Below, in pieces: positions 1-6,000 of a stretch of DNA of 11,519 nt (position 1 is the first letter of the stretch; each line of letters starts with the position of its first letter). The stretch lies in the NCBI GenBank assembly GCA_001919995.1, contig MNIY01000076.1, forward strand, positions 1 through 11,519, read 5' to 3'. Position numbers and translations under genes: made by a program. Origin of the DNA: Ktedonobacter sp. 13_1_20CM_4_53_11 (lineage in GTDB: Bacteria > Chloroflexota > Ktedonobacteria > Ktedonobacterales > Ktedonobacteraceae). The notes under the pieces are model-generated. The model was not told where the DNA came from. It was given only the letters and a program-made list of their open reading frames with translations, and made no database searches.

Positions 1-10
1 GGAGCAACCC

Positions 11-1711
11 ATGGAAAACACAAGCAACACACAGCACGATGAACGAGCGGAGGGCTGGCCAGCCCTCCCCATGGCTGACGACGTCGTCGCGTTTCCCACA
101 CTTGATGACTCCGAGCTTGCCGTTCTCCAGGCGCTCGGGAGCCGACGGTCGGTGGCCGTGGGCGAGTATCTCTATCGGGAGGGGGACGCCACCTACGACT
201 TCTATGTGATCCTCTCAGGAGCAGCCGAGATCGTGGTCCGTTCCGACGGCGAGGAGCGAATCATCACTCGCCACGGTCCTGGGCAATTCCTGGGCGAGCT
301 GAATCTACTGAGCGGTCAGCGGGTGTATCTGTCGGCCCGCGTCGTTAAGCCTGGTGAGGTCATCGTGGTGCCGAGGGCGGCACTGCACCATCTGATCGCG
401 ACAGCGCCAACCCTCGGCGACACGATCCTCGTCGCCTTTCTTGCCCGCCGGTCCGCGCTGCTGAGCGGCGCATCAGCTGCCATCCGCGTCGTAGGTTCCC
501 GGTTCTCGCCCGAGTCACTCCGGGTCCGGGAGTTCTTGGCCCGCAACGGCATACCCCATGAGTGGCTGGACCCCGACCGCGACGCTGCCGTCGAACGCCT
601 CCTGCGCGAGTTCGCCGTCACCCCGGGCGAGCTGCCGGTCGTGATCGTCTCCGGCTCGGTCTTGCGCCGCCCGACCCCCGGAGGGCTGGCGGAGTACCTG
701 GGCTTGACCATCACCAGCCTTCCCGAGCGCTGTTTCGACCTCGTCGTCGTCGGTGCGGGGCCAGCCGGTCTAGCGGCGGCTGTCTATGGCGCCTCCGAGG
801 GACTGCAAACCCTGGTCGTCGAGATGGCCGCCGTCGGAGGCCAGGCAGGGACCAGCTCGCGCATCGAGAACTACCTCGGGTTTCCGACCGGGATCTCCGG
901 CGGCGACCTCACCCAGCGAGCCGTCGTGCAGGCGGAGAAGTTCGGCGCCCACCTCACGAGCCCGTGCACGGCCTCGTCGCTGCGTGAGGAGGCCGGGCAT
1001 CTCGTGGTCCGCCTTTCGGACGGGACCGATGTCGCCGGACGCGCTGTGATCGTCGCCAGCGGGGCCCGCTACCGGCGACTCGATGCTAGCCGTCTCGCAG
1101 ACTTCGAGGGCAACGGTGTGTACTACGCGGCTACCGAGATGGAAGCCCGCCTCTGTGCTGGATCACCGGTCGTGGTCGCAGGTGGGGGCAACTCGGCCGG
1201 CCAGGCCGCACTCTTCCTCGCAGCGGCAGGCAGTCCCGTGACCGTCGTCATCCGCGGCCACGACCTGGACGCCAGCATGTCGCGCTACCTCGTCGACCGG
1301 ATCGAGGCCGATGCTCGCATCGAGGTACGAACCAACAGCAAGATCACCGGTCTGGACGGTGACCGGACACTCACGTCGGTACGTGTCACCACCGCGGACG
1401 GCGATACCGTGTTCCCGTGTGTCGCTTTGTTCTCCTTCATCGGCGCAGATCCTGCCGCGGATTGGCTGTCGGGGTGCGCGGCCCTGGATGCACGCGGGTT
1501 CGTGCTCACCGACCGGTCCCTGGGCGAAGAACACCTCGACGGGCGATGGGAAGCACTGGGCCGGCGACCGCTGCCCTTTGAGACCAGCTATCCCGGGTTG
1601 TTCGCTGTAGGCGACGTGCGGGCGGGCTCGACCAAGCGAGTCGCGGCAGCCGTCGGCGAAGGGTCGGCCGCGGTGCGTTCCGTCCACGAGTACCTCGCGT
1701 TCGCTCACTGA
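11..1711 (+). CDS. Fusion flavoprotein: CNB-like domain, Trx-like domain, CxxC-less thioredoxin-reductase-like module
   Basis: A 566-aa soluble protein. GGAG at 1-4, six bases before the ATG, supports the start. Residues about 27-150 form a cyclic-nucleotide-binding beta barrel (GELNLL at 95-100). The usual phosphate-binding Arg before Ser-Ala is Leu107, so cAMP or cGMP binding is doubtful. Residues about 157-232 resemble a glutaredoxin/thioredoxin fold with a cis-Pro region (LPVVIV, 208-213) but no CxxC. Residues 242-566 are a pyridine-nucleotide-disulfide-oxidoreductase fold: FAD motif GAGPAG (248-253), NAD(P) motif GGGNSAG (391-397), FAD-contact motif FAVGDVR (531-537). Where thioredoxin reductase carries its CATC centre this protein has YYAAT (371-375), so it should not reduce thioredoxin by the normal dithiol relay. 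Annotation pipelines often call such proteins thioredoxin reductase; NAD(P)H-dependent flavin reductase or ferredoxin reductase activity is as likely. The gene looks more GC-rich than the paa genes downstream. The 280-bp gap and a separate promoter suggest it is outside that operon. Confidence 0.9.
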   Translation: MENTSNTQHDERAEGWPALPMADDVVAFPTLDDSELAVLQALGSRRSVAVGEYLYREGDATYDFYVILSGAAEIVVRSDGEERIITRHGPGQFLGELNLLSGQRVYLSARVVKPGEVIVVPRAALHHLIATAPTLGDTILVAFLARRSALLSGASAAIRVVGSRFSPESLRVREFLARNGIPHEWLDPDRDAAVERLLREFAVTPGELPVVIVSGSVLRRPTPGGLAEYLGLTITSLPERCFDLVVVGAGPAGLAAAVYGASEGLQTLVVEMAAVGGQAGTSSRIENYLGFPTGISGGDLTQRAVVQAEKFGAHLTSPCTASSLREEAGHLVVRLSDGTDVAGRAVIVASGARYRRLDASRLADFEGNGVYYAATEMEARLCAGSPVVVAGGGNSAGQAALFLAAAGSPVTVVIRGHDLDASMSRYLVDRIEADARIEVRTNSKITGLDGDRTLTSVRVTTADGDTVFPCVALFSFIGADPAADWLSGCAALDARGFVLTDRSLGEEHLDGRWEALGRRPLPFETSYPGLFAVGDVRAGSTKRVAAAVGEGSAAVRSVHEYLAFAH

Positions 1712-1751
1712 TCGGCGACTAAGAGGTATGGACGGGTAGTATCCTACGAGA

Positions 1752-1774
1752 CATCATGATCCTCATTCGTGATG
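1752..1774 (+). other. Imperfect hairpin after the flavoprotein gene
   Basis: CATCATGA (1752-1759) pairs with TCGTGATG (1767-1774) around a 7-base loop. All eight pairs form in RNA if one G-U pair is allowed. It begins about 40 bases after the flavoprotein stop codon and could help end or stabilise that transcript. No U-tract follows, so it is not a standard intrinsic terminator. Confidence 0.35.
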
Positions 1775-1815
1775 CCTGCTGTATGACTTCCCTACCTCGT
1801 AAGTCTCGCCAGATG

Positions 1816-1853
1816 CTTCGCTGCGCTCAGAGCCTGCCCTGAGAGAAGCGAAG
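1816..1853. repeat. REP-like imperfect inverted repeat
   Basis: CTTCGCTGCGCTCAG (1816-1830) faces CTGAGAGAAGCGAAG (1839-1853), a 15-bp stem with two mismatches around an 8-base spacer. The flanks, including AGATG before and GGATGACAGG after, resemble a short dispersed palindromic repeat that I recall from Chloroflexota and other genomes. Only one copy is in the window, so its repeat status is inferred from memory. Confidence 0.5.
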
Positions 1854-1899
1854 GGATGACAGGTATGATCTCCAAATGTCTAGTTGAGAGTCATTATCC

Positions 1900-1929
1900 T
1901 TGACATCCCCTGCAAGAGCAACGTACAAT
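1900..1929 (+). promoter_or_regulatory. Sigma70-type promoter of the paa operon
   Basis: A consensus -35 box TTGACA (1900-1905) and a near-consensus -10 box TACAAT (1924-1929) are separated by 18 bases. Transcription would start near 1936, leaving a leader of about 57 nt before the chosen paaA start. It is the best promoter match I saw upstream of paaA. Confidence 0.65.
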
Positions 1930-1932
1930 TTG

Positions 1933-1952
1933 ATATGTCCATATGGAGATAT
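1933..1952. promoter_or_regulatory. Candidate operator palindrome at the paa transcription start
   Basis: The core TCCATATGGA (1938-1947) is a perfect 10-bp palindrome. After one mismatched pair it extends by ATAT on both sides, giving 18 of 20 symmetric positions. It overlaps or directly follows the predicted transcription start, where a bound repressor would block the promoter. No PaaX, PaaR or TetR gene is in the window, so the binding protein is unknown. Confidence 0.45.
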
Positions 1953-1978
1953 GCACTCGTACAATGGTTGTCCAGAAC

Positions 1979-1984
1979 AAGGAG
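1979..1984 (+). promoter_or_regulatory. Ribosome binding site that decides the paaA start
   Basis: AAGGAG is 8 bases before the ATG at 1993 and only 2 bases before the in-frame ATG at 1987. The spacing favours 1993. In-frame ATGs further upstream (from 1900) lie inside the promoter and are rejected. Confidence 0.7.
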
Positions 1985-1992
1985 CGATGTCT

Positions 1993-2952
1993 ATGACTCC
2001 AGCCACGCTGCAGAGCGAAGAGGCTCTGCTCAGCCGCATCAAAAAGCAGCAGCTTATCGAGTCTATTGATCAGATGAGCCCTATTTACCTGGAAGGTATG
2101 AAGCGCATCCTGACCGTTTCGGCTGATACTGAATTGATTAGCGCCCCTGCCTATTACCACGCGGCCGTCTATGCCCCTTCCCTCAATACTTTTGGTTCAG
2201 CGATCTCAATTATCCAGGACGAACTGAGTCACGCGCATATCGCCTACCGCCTGTTGCGTGATCTAGGGGTGGACACGGAAAAACTGATTTTTGAACGCGA
2301 GCCCCACCAGTTCAAATATCCGTATGCCTTCGATGTTCCGCTGGATAGCTGGGTCGAGTTGATTGTCGCCAACGCCTTTTATGATCGCGCCGGTTATACG
2401 CTGCTAGGCGATGTCTACCAGAGCACGACCTTTGGCCCATGGAAACGCGCACTTGTGAAGGTGGACAAGGAGGAGACGTTCCACCTGCGCCATGGCGAGC
2501 AGGGCATGCGTAAAATCAACCAGGATAACAGCGGCCATGAGGCGCTGCAAAAAGCGGTTGACTGGATGTTCATGCTTACTATTGAATGGTTTGGCCTCCC
2601 CGATGACCTGAAGAAACATGGCGAGCAGCTTGACTATGGTTTCAAGGGCCATAGCAATGACGAACTACGCCAGATTTGGATGTCCACCGCCGTCCCTTTG
2701 TGTAATGAACTGCAACTCAAGGTTCCCGCGCACTATGACGAGGAACAGAAACAATATGTGATTGATTGTCCCTTCCCGGCCCATTTTGATGCGAAGGAGA
2801 AGCACTGGCTGCTGGAAGATGGCGCTTGCACGTGGGAAGATGTGATGAAACGCTGGAAGGCGCGCGGCCCAAGTAATGAAGAGTTTGTCGATATGCTACA
2901 GCGCGGCAAGAAAGAGATGCTGCGCTTGCTGGAGCAGGAGCAGCCGGCATGA
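1993..2952 (+). CDS. paaA: 1,2-phenylacetyl-CoA epoxidase, catalytic subunit A
   Basis: A 319-aa cytoplasmic protein and the catalytic di-iron subunit of the multicomponent monooxygenase that converts phenylacetyl-CoA to its ring-1,2-epoxide. The ferritin-like four-helix bundle shows the expected ligands: Glu47 in helix A (SADTELISAP), E77-x-x-H80 (DELSH), Asp131 (FYDRAG) and E161-x-x-H164 (EETFH). The helix-A, helix-C and ligand assignments come from family knowledge. Length fits the family (about 310-330 aa). The protein ends four bases into the next gene (ATGA at 2949-2952), so translation is probably coupled. It is the first gene of the operon behind a good promoter. The reductase PaaE that would supply its electrons is not in the window. 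Confidence 0.95.
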   Translation: MTPATLQSEEALLSRIKKQQLIESIDQMSPIYLEGMKRILTVSADTELISAPAYYHAAVYAPSLNTFGSAISIIQDELSHAHIAYRLLRDLGVDTEKLIFEREPHQFKYPYAFDVPLDSWVELIVANAFYDRAGYTLLGDVYQSTTFGPWKRALVKVDKEETFHLRHGEQGMRKINQDNSGHEALQKAVDWMFMLTIEWFGLPDDLKKHGEQLDYGFKGHSNDELRQIWMSTAVPLCNELQLKVPAHYDEEQKQYVIDCPFPAHFDAKEKHWLLEDGACTWEDVMKRWKARGPSNEEFVDMLQRGKKEMLRLLEQEQPA

Positions 2953-3302
2953 CGACCAGTTACCCATCTCTACAAACACATCCCGCTTACGACGCAACGT
3001 GTCCAGCGCTGTGGGATGCCCTGCGTGAGGTGATGGACCCTGAAATCCCGATTAGCGTGGTGGATATGGGACTGATTGTCGACCTTGGCCAACAGGATGG
3101 TATCGTCGATGTCAGGCTGACCTTCACGGCGATGGGTTGCCCGGCGATGGATTTTATCATGGACGATATTCGCGCGCGCCTGCTACAGGAAGCGGGTGTG
3201 CGGCAGGTCAACATTGAAATCGTGTGGGACCCGGCCTGGACGAAGGCGCGCTTGAGCGAAGATGGCATCGATATTATGCGAAACTGGGGTATATCAGCAT
3301 GA
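2949..3302 (+). CDS. paaD: PaaD N-terminal half: MIP18/DUF59 iron-sulfur assembly domain protein
   Basis: A 117-aa protein with the MIP18 (DUF59) fold: DPEIP at 30-34, Met-Gly-Cys-Pro with Cys64, and DPAW at 94-97, all typical of PaaD. In E. coli, PaaD is about 165 aa and carries a C-terminal zinc ribbon after a segment ending in YGIS. This protein stops right there (WGISA), so it corresponds to the N-terminal domain only. The missing ribbon is found as a separate gene at 4320-4526. PaaD proteins are thought to help mature the metal centres of the epoxidase or its reductase. AGGAG at 2936-2940 lies 8 bases before the ATG. The gene overlaps paaA by 4 bases and paaB by 4 bases. MIP18-only PaaD-like proteins exist in other bacteria, so the short length alone does not mean damage. 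Confidence 0.9.
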   Translation: MTTSYPSLQTHPAYDATCPALWDALREVMDPEIPISVVDMGLIVDLGQQDGIVDVRLTFTAMGCPAMDFIMDDIRARLLQEAGVRQVNIEIVWDPAWTKARLSEDGIDIMRNWGISA

Positions 3303-3535
3303 GTGACACGATGGCGACAGAGAAGAAGGCGCGGCGTGATGCTCTCAACGAGAGCCATGTCTGGCAGGTTTACGCGCGCCGCAAGTTTGAAGAGCCGCTG
3401 CACGAAATCGGCAATGTGATGGCCGATGATGTGGAGCTGGCCAAGGTTTACGCTCGTAGTATTTATGACGAGTTTGCCTGGGTTGAGATGGTGATTGTGC
3501 CGCGCGAGACCATTGTTCACGTGATCGAAACCTGA
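3299..3535 (+). CDS. paaB: 1,2-phenylacetyl-CoA epoxidase, subunit B
   Basis: A 78-aa protein matching the small PaaB family: WQVYARRKFEEPLHEIGNV near the N-terminus, then ADDVELAKVYAR and a C-terminal WVEMVIVPR. PaaB has no catalytic residues and is regarded as a structural subunit bridging the PaaA-PaaC heterodimers. The ATG at 3299 overlaps the stop of the upstream gene (ATGA), which supports this start over an in-frame ATG at 3224 that would overlap the paaD half by 79 bases. Its length is slightly below the usual 90-95 aa. The stop codon at 3533-3535 touches an AGGAGG at 3535-3540 that may help translate paaC. Confidence 0.92.
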   Translation: MSDTMATEKKARRDALNESHVWQVYARRKFEEPLHEIGNVMADDVELAKVYARSIYDEFAWVEMVIVPRETIVHVIET

Positions 3536-3555
3536 GGAGGGAAAAGAGGGGTAAT

Positions 3556-4314
3556 ATGAGTACTACGACACGACGTATAGATCACGCGGCGCTGTTTGCC
3601 GTGCTCTCGTCGCTGGCCGATAACAAACAGGCTGTTGGGCGGCGTTACGCCTACTGGTGTAATGGTGCGCCAGCACTGGAGGCGGCGGTGGCGGCAGCAG
3701 CCATGACGCAGGACGAGCTGGGGCATGCCCGTACCCTCTATCCCCTGCTGGACAACTTTGTGCAGGCCGAGGCCGACCTGAGCCAGGTCGAGCCGGAGAC
3801 ACGGACACTGCACTATTCCCTTGCTTATCTCGATCGTGACTTTGCAGGTTGGGCCGATTTTGTCGCCACCAATTTTCTCTTCGATACAGCCCTGACGACC
3901 TTTTTCGAGGCCGCGCGGCAGTCCAGTTACGAGCCACTGCGCCAACGGGCTCGTAAAATTGTACAGGAAGAACGCATCCATGAAATGCATGGAGAGGGCT
4001 GGGTGCGACGCCTGGCCAGGGCCGGCGGGGCGGTACGCGCAACAATGGCGGCCTCTCTCGAACGTCTCTGGAACGAGACCCTGTGCTGGTTTGGCCCCAA
4101 CGATGATCCCATCATGCAACAGTTGTACAGGGAGGGCATTATCGACGCGACCCCAGACGAGTTACGCGCTCGCTACTTGAAAAAGATCATGCCCACCCTG
4201 CAAGGTCTGGACATCGAGGTTCCTGTCGCCTTCAATGCAAGCAACAAGCAGTGGGAATTGACCGGGGCGCTGCCGTGGGAACGGTGGGATGCCGTAGGGA
4301 GAAGGCTTGGTTAA
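3556..4314 (+). CDS. paaC: 1,2-phenylacetyl-CoA epoxidase, subunit C
   Basis: A 252-aa ferritin-like subunit that pairs with PaaA and holds it in the active conformation. Length is typical of the family. N-terminal DNKQAVGRRYAYWCNGAPALE (split over residues 22-42) is a PaaC hallmark. E. coli PaaC has lost its di-iron ligands as I recall, but this protein keeps two ExxH motifs, E54-H57 (DELGH) and E139-H142 (EERIH), plus Asp110 in helix C. Helix A has Lys24/Gln25 where PaaA has its Glu, so a complete site is not evident. GAGGGG at 3546-3551 sits 4 bases before the start and AGGAGG at 3535-3540 sits 15 bases before it. There is a 20-base gap after paaB. The next gene starts 5 bases after the stop. 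Confidence 0.93.
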   Translation: MSTTTRRIDHAALFAVLSSLADNKQAVGRRYAYWCNGAPALEAAVAAAAMTQDELGHARTLYPLLDNFVQAEADLSQVEPETRTLHYSLAYLDRDFAGWADFVATNFLFDTALTTFFEAARQSSYEPLRQRARKIVQEERIHEMHGEGWVRRLARAGGAVRATMAASLERLWNETLCWFGPNDDPIMQQLYREGIIDATPDELRARYLKKIMPTLQGLDIEVPVAFNASNKQWELTGALPWERWDAVGRRLG

Positions 4315-4319
4315 CGCTT

Positions 4320-4526
4320 ATGGGATATAATACGAGTGAGCCGGAGAAAAAGGCGGAGATTAGCTGTCCATTTTGCGGTTCAACCAACACTGAACTACTT
4401 TCTTTGTTCGGCCAGCAATTGCTGACCGTTCAATACTACTGTAATTCCTGTCATACACCCTTTGAACGAGTCAAAGACGACGATGTTCTTGAAGACTATG
4501 CAGCACGAAAGGAAAGCCAACAATGA
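4320..4526 (+). CDS. PaaD C-terminal half: stand-alone zinc-ribbon protein
   Basis: A 68-aa protein with one recognisable domain, a zinc ribbon: Cys16-Pro-Phe-Cys19 and Cys41-Asn-Ser-Cys44. The order CPxC, then LSLFGQQ, then YYCxxCxxPF and a Lys is the same as the C-terminal part of E. coli-type PaaD (CPxC, ISEFGST, YRCxxCxxPF). The extra Cys that E. coli has in the middle is absent. I therefore read it as the missing half of PaaD, encoded separately after paaC. It probably acts with the MIP18 protein at 2949-3302. The start at 4320 gives a 5-base gap after paaC. GGGAGAAGG at 4297-4305 is rather far away (14 bases), so translation may depend on coupling. It overlaps the next gene by 4 bases (ATGA). 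Homology is clear from the pattern; joint function is inferred. Confidence 0.85.
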   Translation: MGYNTSEPEKKAEISCPFCGSTNTELLSLFGQQLLTVQYYCNSCHTPFERVKDDDVLEDYAARKESQQ

Positions 4527-5323
4527 CTACCGCGACAGAACGAACACTGGTACGTTATACCGCAACCGATGGTATAGCGGTGATCGAACTTACTAATCCA
4601 CCGGCCAACACGTACAGCTACGACATGATGCGCCAACTAGATGATGCTATTTTACAGGCGCGCTTCGACGATAATGTGCATGTGATCGTCATTCGCGGCG
4701 AGGGCGAAAAGTTCTTCTGTGCGGGCGCAGAGATCAGCATGCTCAATGCCGTGACTCCTGGCTTCAAATATTATTTCTGCCTCCATGCCAACGAGACGTT
4801 GTTGCGGCTGGAACAGACGCCGAAACTGGTGATCGCCGCCCTGAACGGCCACACCGTCGGCGGGGGTCTGGAGATCGCGATGGCCTGCGATATCCGTATT
4901 GCTCGCCGCAACGCCGGGAAAGTTGGCCTGCCTGAGATCACGCTTGGTGTGCTGCCTGGAACAGGCGGGACGCAGCGTATGGCACGCGCTCTCCCCAAGA
5001 ACAAGGCGATCGAGTTGATGACCGAGGGCAAGCTGATGAGCTTCGAAGATGCACAGGAGCTAGGGCTTATCAACTACATCTACGAGTCGGAGAATTACTG
5101 GGAAAAGGTGATGGAGTACGCGCGTGGCTTCTGCCCGCCCAACCGCGCCTCCAAGACGGTTGGTCGCATCAAACGCGCGGTGCAGTCTGGTCCTGAAGTT
5201 GCCTTATCCGAGGGGCTGGCGATCGAGCGCGAGTTACAGCAGCTCTGCTTCCAGAGCGAAGATGCCAAGGAGGGTATTGCTGCCTATACGGAGAAACGCA
5301 AAGGGAATTTTGCTGGGAAATAA
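4523..5323 (+). CDS. paaF: Enoyl-CoA hydratase/isomerase, PaaF-like
   Basis: A 266-aa full-length crotonase-family protein. The oxyanion-hole segments (FCAGAEI, 65-71; GHTVGGGLE, 109-117) and both catalytic glutamates, Glu117 and Glu138 (PEITLGVLPGTGGTQR), are present. That favours true hydratase activity over PaaG-type isomerisation, which uses a different acid. In phenylacetate catabolism the hydratase is PaaF, acting on 2,3-dehydroadipyl-CoA; this role is inferred from position, and a fatty-acid beta-oxidation hydratase is the alternative. The start overlaps the previous stop by 4 bases, with AAAGGAAA at 4508-4515 seven bases upstream. An uncommon FKYYFCLHANETL stretch (81-93) lies in the variable region that shapes the acyl pocket. 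Confidence 0.88.
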   Translation: MTTATERTLVRYTATDGIAVIELTNPPANTYSYDMMRQLDDAILQARFDDNVHVIVIRGEGEKFFCAGAEISMLNAVTPGFKYYFCLHANETLLRLEQTPKLVIAALNGHTVGGGLEIAMACDIRIARRNAGKVGLPEITLGVLPGTGGTQRMARALPKNKAIELMTEGKLMSFEDAQELGLINYIYESENYWEKVMEYARGFCPPNRASKTVGRIKRAVQSGPEVALSEGLAIERELQQLCFQSEDAKEGIAAYTEKRKGNFAGK

Positions 5324-5328
5324 CAACA

Positions 5329-5379
5329 TGGGCCAGAAGCGCATTGGCACCCGGCGGGTGCCAATGCGCTTCTGGCCCA
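5329..5379. repeat. Perfect 51-nt inverted repeat (24-bp stem, 3-nt loop) inside the paa operon
   Basis: The arms 5329-5352 and 5356-5379 are exact reverse complements around GGC (5353-5355). The element begins 6 bases after the paaF-like stop and ends 30 bases before the next start. Downstream on the plus strand the sequence is A-rich (CAATCAAAAAATAATAAGG), not a U-tract, so it does not look like a plus-strand intrinsic terminator. It could be an mRNA-processing or stability hairpin that sets the level of the last gene, or a copy of a small palindromic repeat. Only one copy is in the window. Confidence 0.9.
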
Positions 5380-5409
5380 CAATCAAAAAATAATAAGGAA
5401 GTACTTTGT

Positions 5410-6000
5410 ATGTCGTTCGTGCATGTTCGGCGCCAGAACAATATCCTGTGGTTGATTCTTGACCGGCCGCCGCTTAATATTTTGAGCATTGAAATGCTTG
5501 ACCAGTTGACGGCAGCGATGCGCGACGCGATGAAGAATACCCCGCGCTTGATTGTGATTACTGGTGCGGGTGAACGGGCCTTTTGCGCGGGTGTCGATAT
5601 CAAGGACCATCTTGACGGACGTGAGGTCGAGTTGTTGCGCGCCGTTCATGCTAATTGCGCGGCATTCGAGGAGCTGCGCGCGCAACACATTCCGACCGTT
5701 GCGCTGGTGAAAGGCCATGTTCTCGGCGGGGGCTGCGAGCTGGCGGCGCTCTGCGATACTGTGATAGCGCACGAGGACGCGACCTTTGGTCTACCAGAAA
5801 TCAATCTTGCTGTTTTTCCCCCTGTTGCCGCAGTCTATTTTCCCGCGCTGATCGGGTATAACGCTACGATGCGCTTAATGCTTACGGGAGAGACTATCAA
5901 TGCAAGGGAGGCGATGCGGTTGGGCCTGGCGCACCAGGTGCTGTCATCTCAACAGTTCCTGAGCGATGCACAGGAGTTGATTACGGTGTTGGCGACGTGA
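5410..6000 (+). CDS. Short crotonase-family protein, cyclohexadienecarbonyl-CoA hydratase-like
   Basis: A 196-aa enoyl-CoA hydratase superfamily member. LDRPPLNILSIEML (17-30), FCAGVDIKDH (58-67), GGGCELAALCD (106-116) and PEINLAVFPPVAA (129-141) resemble dienoyl-CoA hydratases of the Dch type more than general crotonases. Both catalytic Glu positions, Glu110 and Glu130, are kept. Crotonases are normally about 255-260 aa; this one ends after ITVLAT, so some 55-60 C-terminal residues that usually form the trimerisation and acyl-pocket helices are missing. AAGGAA at 5395-5400, nine bases before the ATG, decides the start; an upstream in-frame ATG lies within the hairpin. It is the last gene of the operon and meets the regulator gene tail to tail with 5 bases between. 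It may be a truncated gene or a functional short form. Function in phenylacetate breakdown is inferred from position. Confidence 0.82.
   Translation: MSFVHVRRQNNILWLILDRPPLNILSIEMLDQLTAAMRDAMKNTPRLIVITGAGERAFCAGVDIKDHLDGREVELLRAVHANCAAFEELRAQHIPTVALVKGHVLGGGCELAALCDTVIAHEDATFGLPEINLAVFPPVAAVYFPALIGYNATMRLMLTGETINAREAMRLGLAHQVLSSQQFLSDAQELITVLAT

Noticed and set aside
11..1711. Calling the first gene a plain thioredoxin reductase
   Set aside because: The CxxC centre is absent (YYAAT instead) and the protein has two additional N-terminal domains.
5329..5400. The perfect hairpin as a normal Rho-independent terminator
   Set aside because: The plus strand shows A-rich sequence after the stem and no run of T; on the minus strand only a mixed T-rich stretch follows. 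A coupled gene continues 30 bases later.
5344..5409. An upstream start for the short crotonase
   Set aside because: It would begin inside the left arm of the hairpin and translate it; the ATG at 5410 has AAGGAA at the right distance and starts the conserved domain.
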